Shown here in pieces: positions 23,388-31,982 of a DNA stretch of 33,034 nucleotides. Made by a program: the position numbers and the translations under genes. How positions within the stretch are numbered: the first letter of the stretch is position 1; every line of letters begins with the position of its first letter. A model generated the notes under the pieces. It had not been told where the DNA came from and ran no database searches. It saw only the letters and a list, made by a program, of their open reading frames with translations. This DNA comes from Syntrophomonadaceae bacterium (GTDB lineage: Bacteria; Bacillota; Dethiobacteria; DTU022), in NCBI GenBank assembly GCA_003550645.1, contig PUKV01000245.1, positions 1-33,034 of the forward strand, written 5' to 3'.

Positions 23388-26300
23388 TTACCGTATTACC
23401 AGCAGAGTTTCCTGGCCGGCAGTGTTAAACAAGAGCAGGATCAGGGCGGCCAGGATCAGGACCAGGACCATGCGCAGAACGATTTTGACCAGGCCGTTTT
23501 TCCGCGGGCGGCCGTACTGATCCTCTTCATAATGTTCTTTGCTATGCTTAAACGGTTTCATAAAACGCCTCCCGGCTCCACTCTCCGGAAGCTGCGCATA
23601 ACCGGTGAACCCTTCTTCGGTGTACCCTGCTTCAAGCGGGCGGTCCCTGGTGACAAGCTTGTATATGGAAGGCACAGCCAAAAGTAGCAGCAGGGTTCCT
23701 GTAAACTGGCCGCCGATGATGGCGATGGCCATCGGGGCCTGCAGTTCGGCCCCTTCTCCAATACCGAGGGCCAGCGGGAAAAGCCCCAGGGCAGTGGTGG
23801 CCGTGGTCATCAGGATAGGGCGCAAACGTGCTGCCGAGCCCTCAACGATTGCCTGCTTCAGGTCCAGGCCGCGCAGCCTGCGCTGCTGGTTGATATAGTC
23901 AACCATGATAATACCGTCGTTAACCAGGATGCCGGATAAAACAATCAGGCCGATCAGGGCGGGAACGCTGATGTTGTTGCCGGTTATCATTAAGGCGATG
24001 ATCGACCCGGCGTAAGCCAGGGGCAGCGTGCAAATGATTATAAAGGGATGCAGCAGCGATTCAAACTGGGCCGCCATAACCAGGTAAACCAGGAGCATGG
24101 CCACAAAGAGGACCAGTTCCAGTTCATCAAGCACCTCGTCCATCATTACGGCGCTGCCGGCCGTGGCAATTTCGTAACCGTCGGGGAGAGCGAGCTCTTC
24201 CAGGGCCTCAAAAGCGATAGACTGGGCCGTACCCATATCCAGGTTTCCATACTGGGCCTCGATCTGGCCGATGATCTCCCGGTTTTCCCGCGGAATACTC
24301 CGGGGGCCAAAAGATTCTTCCAGCTCGGCAACTTCATTGATGCGCACGTACTCACCGCCAGCCGTGTAAAAGCCGACTTCGCCAAGGTCTTCGATGGTCT
24401 TAATCTCACGCTTTTCATAACCGAGGACAATATTCATAATCCCGGTTGAGGTTTCAATCCGGCTTACCGGTATCCCTTCGAGAGATTCCCTGACAGCGCC
24501 GGCCACCTGGGCCAGGGTTACCCCCTTTTGCAGGGCTTCGCTGTGATCGAGGCGGACATGAACCTCGGGGCGGTTTTCTTCCAGGGAAGACTGGACATCG
24601 GTAAACTGGGGATGATCCGATAAAATTTCGGCAGCCTCCCCCGTGATTTCTATGACCCGCTCCAGGTTGTCGCCCCTGACCACCAGATCCAGGCTGGTTT
24701 CCAGCCCGGCAGCATCCAGGACAGTCTGCCTCGAAAAAGTGGTTTGCGCTTCGTAGGGAAGTTTTTCGGCTTCCTGCCTGACCTCCTCGATTACCAGGTC
24801 TATACTTCCAAGGTACTCCGGTGCAATATCCACCCTAAGCCGGCCCTGGTTGGAAGAACCGCCGCCGCCAGGCATGCCCATAAACCCGGATCCGCCCACC
24901 CGGGTTGAATAGCTGTCCACTTCCTCCCTGCCGGCGATAATGTTTTCCAGTTCAGTTATGTAAGCATCAGTTCTTTCAAGCGTGGTCCCGGGAGGCAGGG
25001 TGACATTGATCGAAAAGGACGACTCCTCCGGGTTGGGAAACAGTTCAGTTCCCAGGGTAGTAAAGCCAAAAGCCCCAAAAGCGACAAAAATAAGGGCAAA
25101 AATGATCACCCACCAGGGGTGGTCTACAGCCAGCTTAAGGGAGCGGCGGTATAAGGGGAGGCGGGGTATCTTTGAACGCTCTTCCTGCAGATCTCTTTTT
25201 CTCTGCAGAGAACGGGAAGCAAGCAGGGGGATCACGGTCAGGGCCATGAACAAAGAAGCCAGGATGGCACACCCTACAGTCAAGGCAAATTCCCAGAACA
25301 GCTGGCCGGCCAGACCACTCAGAAAGACCACGGGAAAGAAAACGCTGATCGTGGTCAGGGTAGAAGCAGTGATCGCCCCGGCCACCTCCCGGGCTCCGTT
25401 GATGGAAGCTTCGGCTGGATTTTCGCCCAGCTGATAATGACGGTAAATATTTTCACTGACCACGATAGCATTATCAACCAGCATCCCCGCCGCCAGGGCC
25501 AGACCGCCCAGGGTCATCAGGTTAATGGTAATGTCCGTAAAATAAAGCAGGGTAAAAGTGGCAATGATCGCTGCAGGAATACTGAGGCCGATAAACATGG
25601 TCGTGCGCCAGTTTTTCAAAAACAGGAGCAGGACAATTATAGCCAGGGCGGCCCCGCCGAGCAGCGACCGGGCCAGGTCGGCCAGGGCATGTTCAATTTC
25701 TTCAGCCTGGTCAAAGACGGTATTAAACTGCACCTGGGAAAAGTTACCAACGCTTTCTTCGGAAAGCTCATCTAAGGCCTGGCGCACCTGCCGGGCCACG
25801 GAGACGGTATTGGCATCGCCTTCTTTTTGAATCATCAGGCCGATGCTGGGCTGCATGTTAAACCGGGAAAAGGAAGTCGGTTCATAGGTGTCCTGCACGA
25901 TATCGGCCACCATCCCCAGCGATACCGGGACAATGGGAAAATCGTCACCAAGGTCAATACCGGCAAAGGGGTTGCCTCCGCCAACAGACATATTGCCGCC
26001 GATCATCCCCGCCGCCAGATCGGTAAGAAGGTCTTCCAGGCCGAGCGAGGCATCATCGAGCCCCCGCCTGGTTTCTCTTTCCAGGTCTGAAAAAAAACTT
26101 TCCAGGTCGGGTATGGATATAAGAGGCTCCTGCCGGATATCGGGCCAGTTTTCATGAAAACTGACCAGCAGGTGGTTGGCGCCGGCAGCGGTTATTAGAG
26201 GGTGGCGTTCAACCAGCCTCTCCAGGTCGGTTGAATTGAGCTCATAGTTACCCAGGGCAACCGGGTCCAGGGGAATAATAACCCGGTCGTTATCCCAGGC

Positions 26301-27449
26301 TGCATAATCGATGAGCCAGAGCTGTTCAAGGGTAAGGGGGCCGTCTGCAAGTAGTTCCGAAAAATCCCGGTCCAAATTAACAGGAAGGTTGCCAAGCGAA
26401 TCCATGGAAAGGACCAGGTGCCTGCTACCAGCCTGATAGGTAATTTCCGGATGCGCGGTAAAGATGCGCATACTGCTTTCCAGGTCTACATCTTCATTGC
26501 CGGCAGCTTGATCTGTAACGGGTAAAATAATGCTGCTGCCTGATACAGTGGCGCCGTTGAAATCAAAAATATCATCCCAGTAGAGTTCCCGGACAGGCAG
26601 GCTGCCGGAACCGCCTCCACCGCCGGCAAAACCGGTTGCCTGCTCTTCGATGATGCGGTTTAAGTCAATATTGATTTCCTGCCCGATCAGCCTTTCCAGT
26701 TCGTCCTGGTCGATTTTAAAGCCGACAATCAGGTCTGATAACATATCCGCTTCTGCGTAGCGGCCCAGGAAACGGAGCCGGACCTGGCGATCCTCGAGAT
26801 CAATGATCCCGGCCGGCAGGTCCATCAGGCTGGCCCGGAGCACGTTGGCTACCTGCTCAAAAGAGACTTCATATTCGGCCATCTGCCCCGGCTCAGCCCT
26901 GACAAATATATCTTCTTCCACCCCGCCCTGGACCTGCACCTCGGCCACGCCAAGGATCGATTCCAGCCTGGGAGCGGCCGTTTCTTTCAACCATTCTGTC
27001 AGTCGGGCCGGATCATCGGCCCCCGAGGCTGAAACCTGCATAATCGGCATCAGGGTGGGATCAAACTCAATAATCATGGGCCTCTGGACCTCATCAGGCA
27101 GGTTAACCAGGTCCAGGCGCATCCTGACATCCTCACGCAAACTCTTAACGTCGGCGCCCCAGTCAAATAAAACGATGACCAGGGACATATTTTCCTGGGA
27201 AATGGAGTTGATACCGGTAACCCCACCGACAGTGGATACGCCTTCCTCAATGGGCCTGGTGACCAGCTCCAGCGATTCCTGGGGAGAACTGCCGGGAAAT
27301 GCAGTAATCACGGCCAGCACCGGGGCTTCAATGTCCGGCAGCAGGTCGAGTGGGCTCTGGGACAGGCTTACCAGCCCGATCACCAGGATCAAGATTAATA
27401 TGGCCCCGGTCGCAACGGGGCGTTTAACTGCCAGTCTTGACAGGTTCAT
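23388..27449 (-). CDS. RND (HAE1/SwrC-like) efflux permease with large inserted region
   Basis: A 1353-residue AcrB/SwrC-like permease, about 300 longer than the usual 1030-1060. TM1 is at 12-30. The porter region 40-240 is typical. Residues about 243-505 form an insert at the end of the N-terminal docking subdomain, where most homologues pass straight to the segment like IPVSLGMVADI found here at 506-516. Within it, GSLPVRELYWDD...HPEIT...HLVLS (282-350) repeats as GPLTLEQLWLID...HPLIT...HLLVS (370-430). The usual TM2-6, second porter half and TM7-12 follow. In TM4 the proton-relay pair reads VDN (D659, N660) rather than VDD. No fusion-protein or outer-membrane gene is adjacent. Substrates are unknown; drugs, lipopeptides or solvents are typical. 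Confidence 0.93.
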   Translation of the reverse strand: MNLSRLAVKRPVATGAILILILVIGLVSLSQSPLDLLPDIEAPVLAVITAFPGSSPQESLELVTRPIEEGVSTVGGVTGINSISQENMSLVIVLFDWGADVKSLREDVRMRLDLVNLPDEVQRPMIIEFDPTLMPIMQVSASGADDPARLTEWLKETAAPRLESILGVAEVQVQGGVEEDIFVRAEPGQMAEYEVSFEQVANVLRASLMDLPAGIIDLEDRQVRLRFLGRYAEADMLSDLIVGFKIDQDELERLIGQEINIDLNRIIEEQATGFAGGGGGSGSLPVRELYWDDIFDFNGATVSGSSIILPVTDQAAGNEDVDLESSMRIFTAHPEITYQAGSRHLVLSMDSLGNLPVNLDRDFSELLADGPLTLEQLWLIDYAAWDNDRVIIPLDPVALGNYELNSTDLERLVERHPLITAAGANHLLVSFHENWPDIRQEPLISIPDLESFFSDLERETRRGLDDASLGLEDLLTDLAAGMIGGNMSVGGGNPFAGIDLGDDFPIVPVSLGMVADIVQDTYEPTSFSRFNMQPSIGLMIQKEGDANTVSVARQVRQALDELSEESVGNFSQVQFNTVFDQAEEIEHALADLARSLLGGAALAIIVLLLFLKNWRTTMFIGLSIPAAIIATFTLLYFTDITINLMTLGGLALAAGMLVDNAIVVSENIYRHYQLGENPAEASINGAREVAGAITASTLTTISVFFPVVFLSGLAGQLFWEFALTVGCAILASLFMALTVIPLLASRSLQRKRDLQEERSKIPRLPLYRRSLKLAVDHPWWVIIFALIFVAFGAFGFTTLGTELFPNPEESSFSINVTLPPGTTLERTDAYITELENIIAGREEVDSYSTRVGGSGFMGMPGGGGSSNQGRLRVDIAPEYLGSIDLVIEEVRQEAEKLPYEAQTTFSRQTVLDAAGLETSLDLVVRGDNLERVIEITGEAAEILSDHPQFTDVQSSLEENRPEVHVRLDHSEALQKGVTLAQVAGAVRESLEGIPVSRIETSTGIMNIVLGYEKREIKTIEDLGEVGFYTAGGEYVRINEVAELEESFGPRSIPRENREIIGQIEAQYGNLDMGTAQSIAFEALEELALPDGYEIATAGSAVMMDEVLDELELVLFVAMLLVYLVMAAQFESLLHPFIIICTLPLAYAGSIIALMITGNNISVPALIGLIVLSGILVNDGIIMVDYINQQRRLRGLDLKQAIVEGSAARLRPILMTTATTALGLFPLALGIGEGAELQAPMAIAIIGGQFTGTLLLLLAVPSIYKLVTRDRPLEAGYTEEGFTGYAQLPESGAGRRFMKPFKHSKEHYEEDQYGRPRKNGLVKIVLRMVLVLILAALILLLFNTAGQETLLVIR

Positions 27450-27626
27450 TTAACCAGTCTCCTGCAGGGTATCCTGGGGGCGCTGCTTTATTGCTTCCGC
27501 AATGTCGTGGTGTTTCTGCAGCTGCTACCAGGCTGTTAAATTTTTCCCCTTGGTTTTTATTTCAAGCTTGCCATGCATATTGAATTATTTGTAATTACTT
27601 TAATTATGCCAGCTATTGTTTACCTG

Positions 27627-27660
27627 TTAGACCAACCGGCCGACCGGTCAGTCGGTCTAA
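27627..27660. promoter_or_regulatory. Palindromic operator, probable TetR binding site
   Basis: TTAGACC (27627-27633) and GGTCTAA (27654-27660) bound a 34-bp imperfect palindrome; six more inner positions are symmetric. It covers the predicted transcription start of the RND operon, as expected for repression by the TetR protein encoded at its end. Confidence 0.65.
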
Positions 27661-27663
27661 ACT

Positions 27664-27691
27664 ATTATAACATAAAATGTTAACATAACAA
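27664..27691 (-). promoter_or_regulatory. Sigma-A promoter of the RND-TetR operon
   Basis: On the minus strand TTGTTA (27691-27686), a 16-bp spacer and TATAAT (27669-27664). The transcript would start near 27657, inside the palindrome, leaving a leader of about 208 nt. Confidence 0.65.
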
Positions 27692-27902
27692 GTGCAAATG
27701 TAAAGTTTGTATTTTCTGACTTGTGACTATTCAGCCTGAGTCGCCAGGAACTGCATAGCACTAAAGGCGAAAATATAGCGTGAATAAGGGCCTGCCGGGG
27801 TTCGCTAAGCCTGCGGGTAAGCCAGGGGGACGATTCCATTGTCTCCCCATCGGCCTGCACTGCTCCGTGGGACGCTTGCTCGAGCCGCCCCCGCAGCGCC
27901 GC

Positions 27903-29309
27903 TTAAAGCAGCGCCGCCTTTTCAGAGATCAAGTCCCAGGCTGCACGGACATGCCGCTCTGCCGTGGTCCTCTGGCCAATAGCCATGCGGATGGTGTAGC
28001 GGCCTTTTAATGTAGTGTGGGTTAAAAAAACTGTGCCGGCCTCGTTAACCTTTTCCAGCAGGGCGGCATTTAATGAGTTCAACTCCTCCTCGGAAACGCC
28101 GTCTTTCCTGTACCGGAAACAGACCAGGCTGAACTGGACCGGGGCCATCAGTTCAAAACGGCTGTCTGCTTCCACCCACTCTTTGAACAGGCCGGCCAGG
28201 TGAAGGTGCTCCCGGACCATTTCCTTTAATCCTTCCACCCCGTAAGTGCGGATCACAAACCACAGCTTCAGGGCCCGGAAGCGGCGGCCCAGCTGGATCC
28301 CCCAATCCCGGTAATTTTTAACTTCAGCATCCCGCTCGGTTTTCAAATACTCGGGGTGGATTTCGAAAGTACGGACCAGCGCTTCTTCGTCCCTGACAAA
28401 GTAAGCGGAGCAGTCGAAGTTAGTCAGCATCCACTTGTGGGGGTTGAAAACAAAGGAGTCAAAGAACTCTGAGCCGTCTAACAGGTGCTTCTTTTCCTCA
28501 AGCAGGGCGGCAGTCCCGCCAAAGGCGGCATCAACATGGAACCAGAGGCCGTGGCGGCGGCAGATCGGCCCAATCTCGGCCAGGGGATCGACTGCGGTTG
28601 ATGAAGTAGTGCCGATGGTGCCGATTACGCAAGCCGGTCCAAACCCGTCATCCCGGTCTTTTTCAATAGCTTTTTCCAGCTCTTCGGGGATCATGGCAAA
28701 ATTTTGGTCGGTAGGAATATGGCGCAGGTGTTCAATGCCGTAACCGGCAATTTTAACGTCCTTGTCGATACTGGAATGTCCCTCTTCGGAAGTATACACA
28801 CACAAAGGGCGGCGCAGGCCGCTGCGGTTGGACTCATAATTGGTCGCTTTTTCCCGGGCTGTAAGGAGAGCACAAAGGGTGGCCGTGGAGGCGGTATCCT
28901 GGATCACCCCGCTCATCACCTCAGGCAGACCAAGCATGCGGCCGAGCCACTGCATGACCACTTCTTCCAATTCTGCCGCTGCAGGTGAAGTCTGCCAGAC
29001 CATACACTGCGCCCCAAGGCCGGCGGTTAAAAGCTCGGCCAGCACCGAGGCGGGGCTGTTGTTGGCCGGAAAATAGGCAAACCAGCCCGGATGCTGCCAG
29101 TGGGTAATGCCGGGAATAATTATTTCCCGGAAGTCGCTAAATATTTTCTCCATCGGTTCTCCGGACTGAGGGGGCTGATCAGACAAGGCCTCCTTTATTT
29201 CACCCGGGTTTACAGTCGAACGGACCGGATATTTTTCTACTTCCTCAAAATAGTCTGCTACCCAGTCGATAAACTCGTAACCATAACGGCGGAATGTTTC
29301 TTTATCCAT
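27903..29309 (-). CDS. PLP-dependent group II decarboxylase (aromatic amino acid decarboxylase-like)
   Basis: A 468-residue fold-type I PLP enzyme of the group II decarboxylases, similar in layout to eukaryotic aromatic L-amino acid decarboxylase. Visible features are PGITHWQHPGWFAYFPANNSPASVLAELL (substrate region), EGHSSIDK (H178, stacking on PLP), HVDAAFGG (D260) and FNPHKWMLTNFDCSA with the PLP lysine K292. It would decarboxylate an aromatic or related amino acid (tyrosine, tryptophan, DOPA or phenylalanine); specificity cannot be read from the sequence. AAGGAGG lies in the end of the preceding membrane-protein gene, only 5 nt away, so the two are co-transcribed and may be coupled. Confidence 0.94.
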   Translation of the reverse strand: MDKETFRRYGYEFIDWVADYFEEVEKYPVRSTVNPGEIKEALSDQPPQSGEPMEKIFSDFREIIIPGITHWQHPGWFAYFPANNSPASVLAELLTAGLGAQCMVWQTSPAAAELEEVVMQWLGRMLGLPEVMSGVIQDTASTATLCALLTAREKATNYESNRSGLRRPLCVYTSEEGHSSIDKDVKIAGYGIEHLRHIPTDQNFAMIPEELEKAIEKDRDDGFGPACVIGTIGTTSSTAVDPLAEIGPICRRHGLWFHVDAAFGGTAALLEEKKHLLDGSEFFDSFVFNPHKWMLTNFDCSAYFVRDEEALVRTFEIHPEYLKTERDAEVKNYRDWGIQLGRRFRALKLWFVIRTYGVEGLKEMVREHLHLAGLFKEWVEADSRFELMAPVQFSLVCFRYRKDGVSEEELNSLNAALLEKVNEAGTVFLTHTTLKGRYTIRMAIGQRTTAERHVRAAWDLISEKAALL

Positions 29310-29314
29310 AATCC

Positions 29315-30145
29315 TCAGGGCCTCCTTATAAGATTATAGGCAGCGGTGCCCGGGTAAGCAAAAAGAGCAGGGTAGAGCATCACCAGGGCGATGCTGCCTT
29401 TGAGGTAAAAATCGGCAACCATGAATAGAGCCAATACAACCTGGGCCAGGCGTATACGGCGGGTATCAAGGGCTTCATCACTGTTATCTCCGCTGACCTG
29501 CCCCTTCCCGGCCCGGAGAACCAGGACGATAGTAAGAATAGCCAGGGCCAGGGCGGCTATCCCGGTATAAATGCTAAACCCGGGGAAGTAGTAGTGCTGC
29601 GGGTAAAAAAAGATGAACATAACTATAAACAGGGCCAGGGAAATAAATGCATACCAGCCATATTTGCGCCCGGCAGGCGCCGGCACATGGAGGATACCGA
29701 CAAGCCCGAAAGCAGCGGCCGAGAAAGGTAAGGCAATCAAGGTCCCACCGGTAAACAGCACCGCTCCCAGAATAGTGATCAGGGCTGCATCGATAGGTGT
29801 AGCCTGAAGCCCGGTCGAGCCGTTGATCAACCTGCCCAGAAGCAGGATAAAAAACAGCGTGGCCAGGGCCGGCGGCCCGTAGAGCAGGAAGGCGGCGAAG
29901 GTAAAGGGCAGGGAGATAAAGGCAGACCAGTCATGCACCGGATCTATTTCCCGGCCGATCGCCCAGCTGAGAAAAACAGCAACTGCTGCTGCCCCGGCTG
30001 TGCCCAGTGCTTCCAGGAAGGGTACCCCCAGGGCCAGGTGGTATATGAATAATATTGCCAGGACAGCCAGGGTCACGAACACTATGGCCCGGTTGGTAAT
30101 GTAACAAAAATCAATCGGCCGGCCAAGTGCCGTTATTTTTGTAAT
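29315..30145 (-). CDS. Polytopic membrane protein of unknown function (candidate AUU start)
   Basis: About 276 residues with seven to nine membrane helices, no recognisable family motif and a short polar loop (KGQVSGDNSDEALDTRR) before the last two helices. The conventional start in frame is GTG at 30082, which lacks a ribosome site and falls right at the first helix. Upstream, 21 codons remain open and encode a sensible N-terminus (TKITALGRPIDF), bounded by an in-frame TAA at 30146-30148. ATT at 30145 follows AGGAGG (30159-30154) by 8 nt, so I propose AUU initiation. It precedes the PLP decarboxylase by 5 nt. A transport role linked to the decarboxylase is only a guess from position. Confidence 0.78.
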   Translation of the reverse strand: MTKITALGRPIDFCYITNRAIVFVTLAVLAILFIYHLALGVPFLEALGTAGAAAVAVFLSWAIGREIDPVHDWSAFISLPFTFAAFLLYGPPALATLFFILLLGRLINGSTGLQATPIDAALITILGAVLFTGGTLIALPFSAAAFGLVGILHVPAPAGRKYGWYAFISLALFIVMFIFFYPQHYYFPGFSIYTGIAALALAILTIVLVLRAGKGQVSGDNSDEALDTRRIRLAQVVLALFMVADFYLKGSIALVMLYPALFAYPGTAAYNLIRRP

Positions 30146-30206
30146 TTAAACCCCCTCCTTTTCCATCCAAGCTTATACTTTTCCATACTTACAGGCACAG
30201 CCCTAA

Positions 30207-30225
30207 GATAAAAGAGCCGTTTATC
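30207..30225. repeat. Inverted repeat upstream of the membrane protein-decarboxylase operon
   Basis: GATAAA (30207-30212) and TTTATC (30220-30225), a perfect 6-bp inverted repeat about 60 nt before the proposed start at 30145. It may be an operator; no clear promoter accompanies it. Confidence 0.3.
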
Positions 30226-30316
30226 ATTCAAGAATAACATTACCAGGTAACACAGGCTGAACAATAACAAAGCTTATATCAAGCTCAAGTGGCCAAAAAC
30301 CCAAACCAAACCCTTG

Positions 30317-31957
30317 TTAATTTTTCTGCTCACCCCTGCTGTAAACAATCCTGCCGTTAACCACGGTGAGATCGGCTTTTAAATCCGCTATAGCGGACGG
30401 TTCTACTGTAGTTATATCTTCTGAAAGCACCACCAGGTCGGCCAGCTTCCCTTCGGCAATACTGCCTTTTTCGTTTTCTTCGTAGGTACAGTAAGCAGAA
30501 CCCATAGTATAAATGTAAAGGGCTTCCTGCAGGCTGAGGCACTGGTCGGGGTTCCACCCGCCGGGAGGATTGCCGTACCGGTCCTGCCTGGTTACAGCGG
30601 CATGGATTCCTTCCAGGGGCTCGTAAGTCTCCACCGGGCAGTCGGATCCGCCGGCCAACCGGATCCCCCGGTCCATAAAATCTTTCCAGCGGTAGGTCCA
30701 GACCGCTCTTTTGGGACCGAGATGCCTGTCTACCAGGATATAATCCGAGGAAATAAAGGAGGGCTGGATATCGGCAATTACTCCCTGGTTTTCAAACCGG
30801 TCCAGGATCTTAGGGCCGGCCATCGATGCATGGATAACCCGGAACCGGGGATCGGAGTGCGGGTAACGCCTGGCCGCATCCTGGTATATTTCGAGGACCA
30901 TCTTTACCGCCGCATCTCCGATAGCATGGACAGCGCACTGCATCCCCTGCCCGGCAGCCATATTGACCAGCTCTTCCACTTCTCCGCGGGCCAGGACAGA
31001 TACCCCGCAGGTTTCAGAGCTACCCTCGTAAGGAGCAGAAACCAGGGCAGTTTTGCCACCGATAGAGCCATCAGTCAACAGCTTCAGTGGTCCGATCTTA
31101 AAATATTGGCCTCCCTGACCGGTGCGGTACCCACGGGCAAGGAAATTGCCAAGCAGGGAGGGTTCCGGCAGGAGGGCTTGCAGGTTCACCCGCAGCGGTA
31201 ATTCACCGGCCGCCTCAAGTTCGTAGTAAGTATCGATCAGCATCGAGGTACATTCTCCTCCCACGCTGGAAAGATCATCGGTTTGAACCGAGGTCAACCC
31301 GGCCGCCAGGAAATCCCCGGCTGCCGACTTAATTAATTTTTTGAGCTTGGCCTTGTCCAGCGGGGGTTGGAGGTTTGTAAGGATGCTCATAGCCTTTTCT
31401 TCAAGTAATCCGGTGGGAATTCCCCTGTCATCAACTTCAATCTTACCGCCTTCTACTGAAACCGCTTTCCGGTCTATCCCGGCCGCTTTCAGGGCGGCAG
31501 AATTGGCCACCATGACATGGCAGCAGGTGCGCATAATGGCCACGGGGTGATCGGGGGCAGCCCGGTCTAAATCCTGCCGGTTAGGGATACGTTTGTCCCT
31601 GAAAAGCGCCTGGTCCCATCCCCAGCCGAGGACCCACTGCCCTTTTCCCACTTTATTATTGCTAACATAAGCCCTGATAGCATCCACTATTTCATCGACC
31701 CCCCGGCAGCGGCGCAGGTCTACTTTTTCCGAGGTCAGGGCGTAGCCGACCAGGTGCATGTGGCTGTCGTTAAATCCGGGCAGGAGAGCCCGGCTCCTTA
31801 AATCAACCAGGGTGGTATGATCTTCCTGCAGGTTTAAAATATCGGCCGCAGGCCCAAGAGCTTTAATCCGCCCTCCTTCTACCGCCACGGCTTCCACTTC
31901 GCCCAACTTTTCTTCCATGGTAATAATCCGGCCGTTATAAAATATCAAATCACTCAA
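30317..31957 (-). CDS. YtcJ-like amidohydrolase (Amidohydro_3)
   Basis: About 546 residues, an amidohydrolase of the YtcJ/Amidohydro_3 type. Metal-site segments are visible: GFNDSHMHL near the N-terminus, AVHAIGDAAV and FRVIHASM in the middle, and AGGSDCPVE near the C-terminus, where the Asp belongs to the active site. The N-terminal and C-terminal strands (LIFYNGRIITM and LADLVVLSEDI) form the usual small beta-sandwich. The frame extends to 31993, which would overlap the neighbouring gene. GGGGAGGG lies 8 nt before TTG 31957, so this start is used. It hydrolyses an unidentified amide or cyclic amide. It follows the flavocytochrome gene by 25 nt, probably in one operon. Confidence 0.92.
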   Translation of the reverse strand: MSDLIFYNGRIITMEEKLGEVEAVAVEGGRIKALGPAADILNLQEDHTTLVDLRSRALLPGFNDSHMHLVGYALTSEKVDLRRCRGVDEIVDAIRAYVSNNKVGKGQWVLGWGWDQALFRDKRIPNRQDLDRAAPDHPVAIMRTCCHVMVANSAALKAAGIDRKAVSVEGGKIEVDDRGIPTGLLEEKAMSILTNLQPPLDKAKLKKLIKSAAGDFLAAGLTSVQTDDLSSVGGECTSMLIDTYYELEAAGELPLRVNLQALLPEPSLLGNFLARGYRTGQGGQYFKIGPLKLLTDGSIGGKTALVSAPYEGSSETCGVSVLARGEVEELVNMAAGQGMQCAVHAIGDAAVKMVLEIYQDAARRYPHSDPRFRVIHASMAGPKILDRFENQGVIADIQPSFISSDYILVDRHLGPKRAVWTYRWKDFMDRGIRLAGGSDCPVETYEPLEGIHAAVTRQDRYGNPPGGWNPDQCLSLQEALYIYTMGSAYCTYEENEKGSIAEGKLADLVVLSEDITTVEPSAIADLKADLTVVNGRIVYSRGEQKN

Positions 31958-31982
31958 AACCAGTTCCCTCCCCGCTGAAAAA

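Larger units (their letters stand above)
27450..27902. other. Regulatory region and GC-rich repeat-like segment upstream of the RND operon
   Basis: 453 nt without a convincing gene. The left part is the leader of the RND operon, then the operator (27627-27660) and promoter (27664-27691). From about 27775 to 27902 the sequence is GC-rich, with an inverted GGGGAC...GTCTCCCC core at 27833-27855. This resembles a dispersed repeat and does not look coding on either strand. Confidence 0.5.

Noticed and set aside
23388-27449. RND gene as a fusion with a membrane-fusion protein
   Set aside because: The extra length lies within the docking region and holds a self-repeat; no lipoyl or coiled-coil hairpin domain is visible.
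27657-27860. 67-residue minus-strand frame overlapping the RND promoter
   Set aside because: It spans the promoter and the repeat-like block, with no ribosome site or motif.
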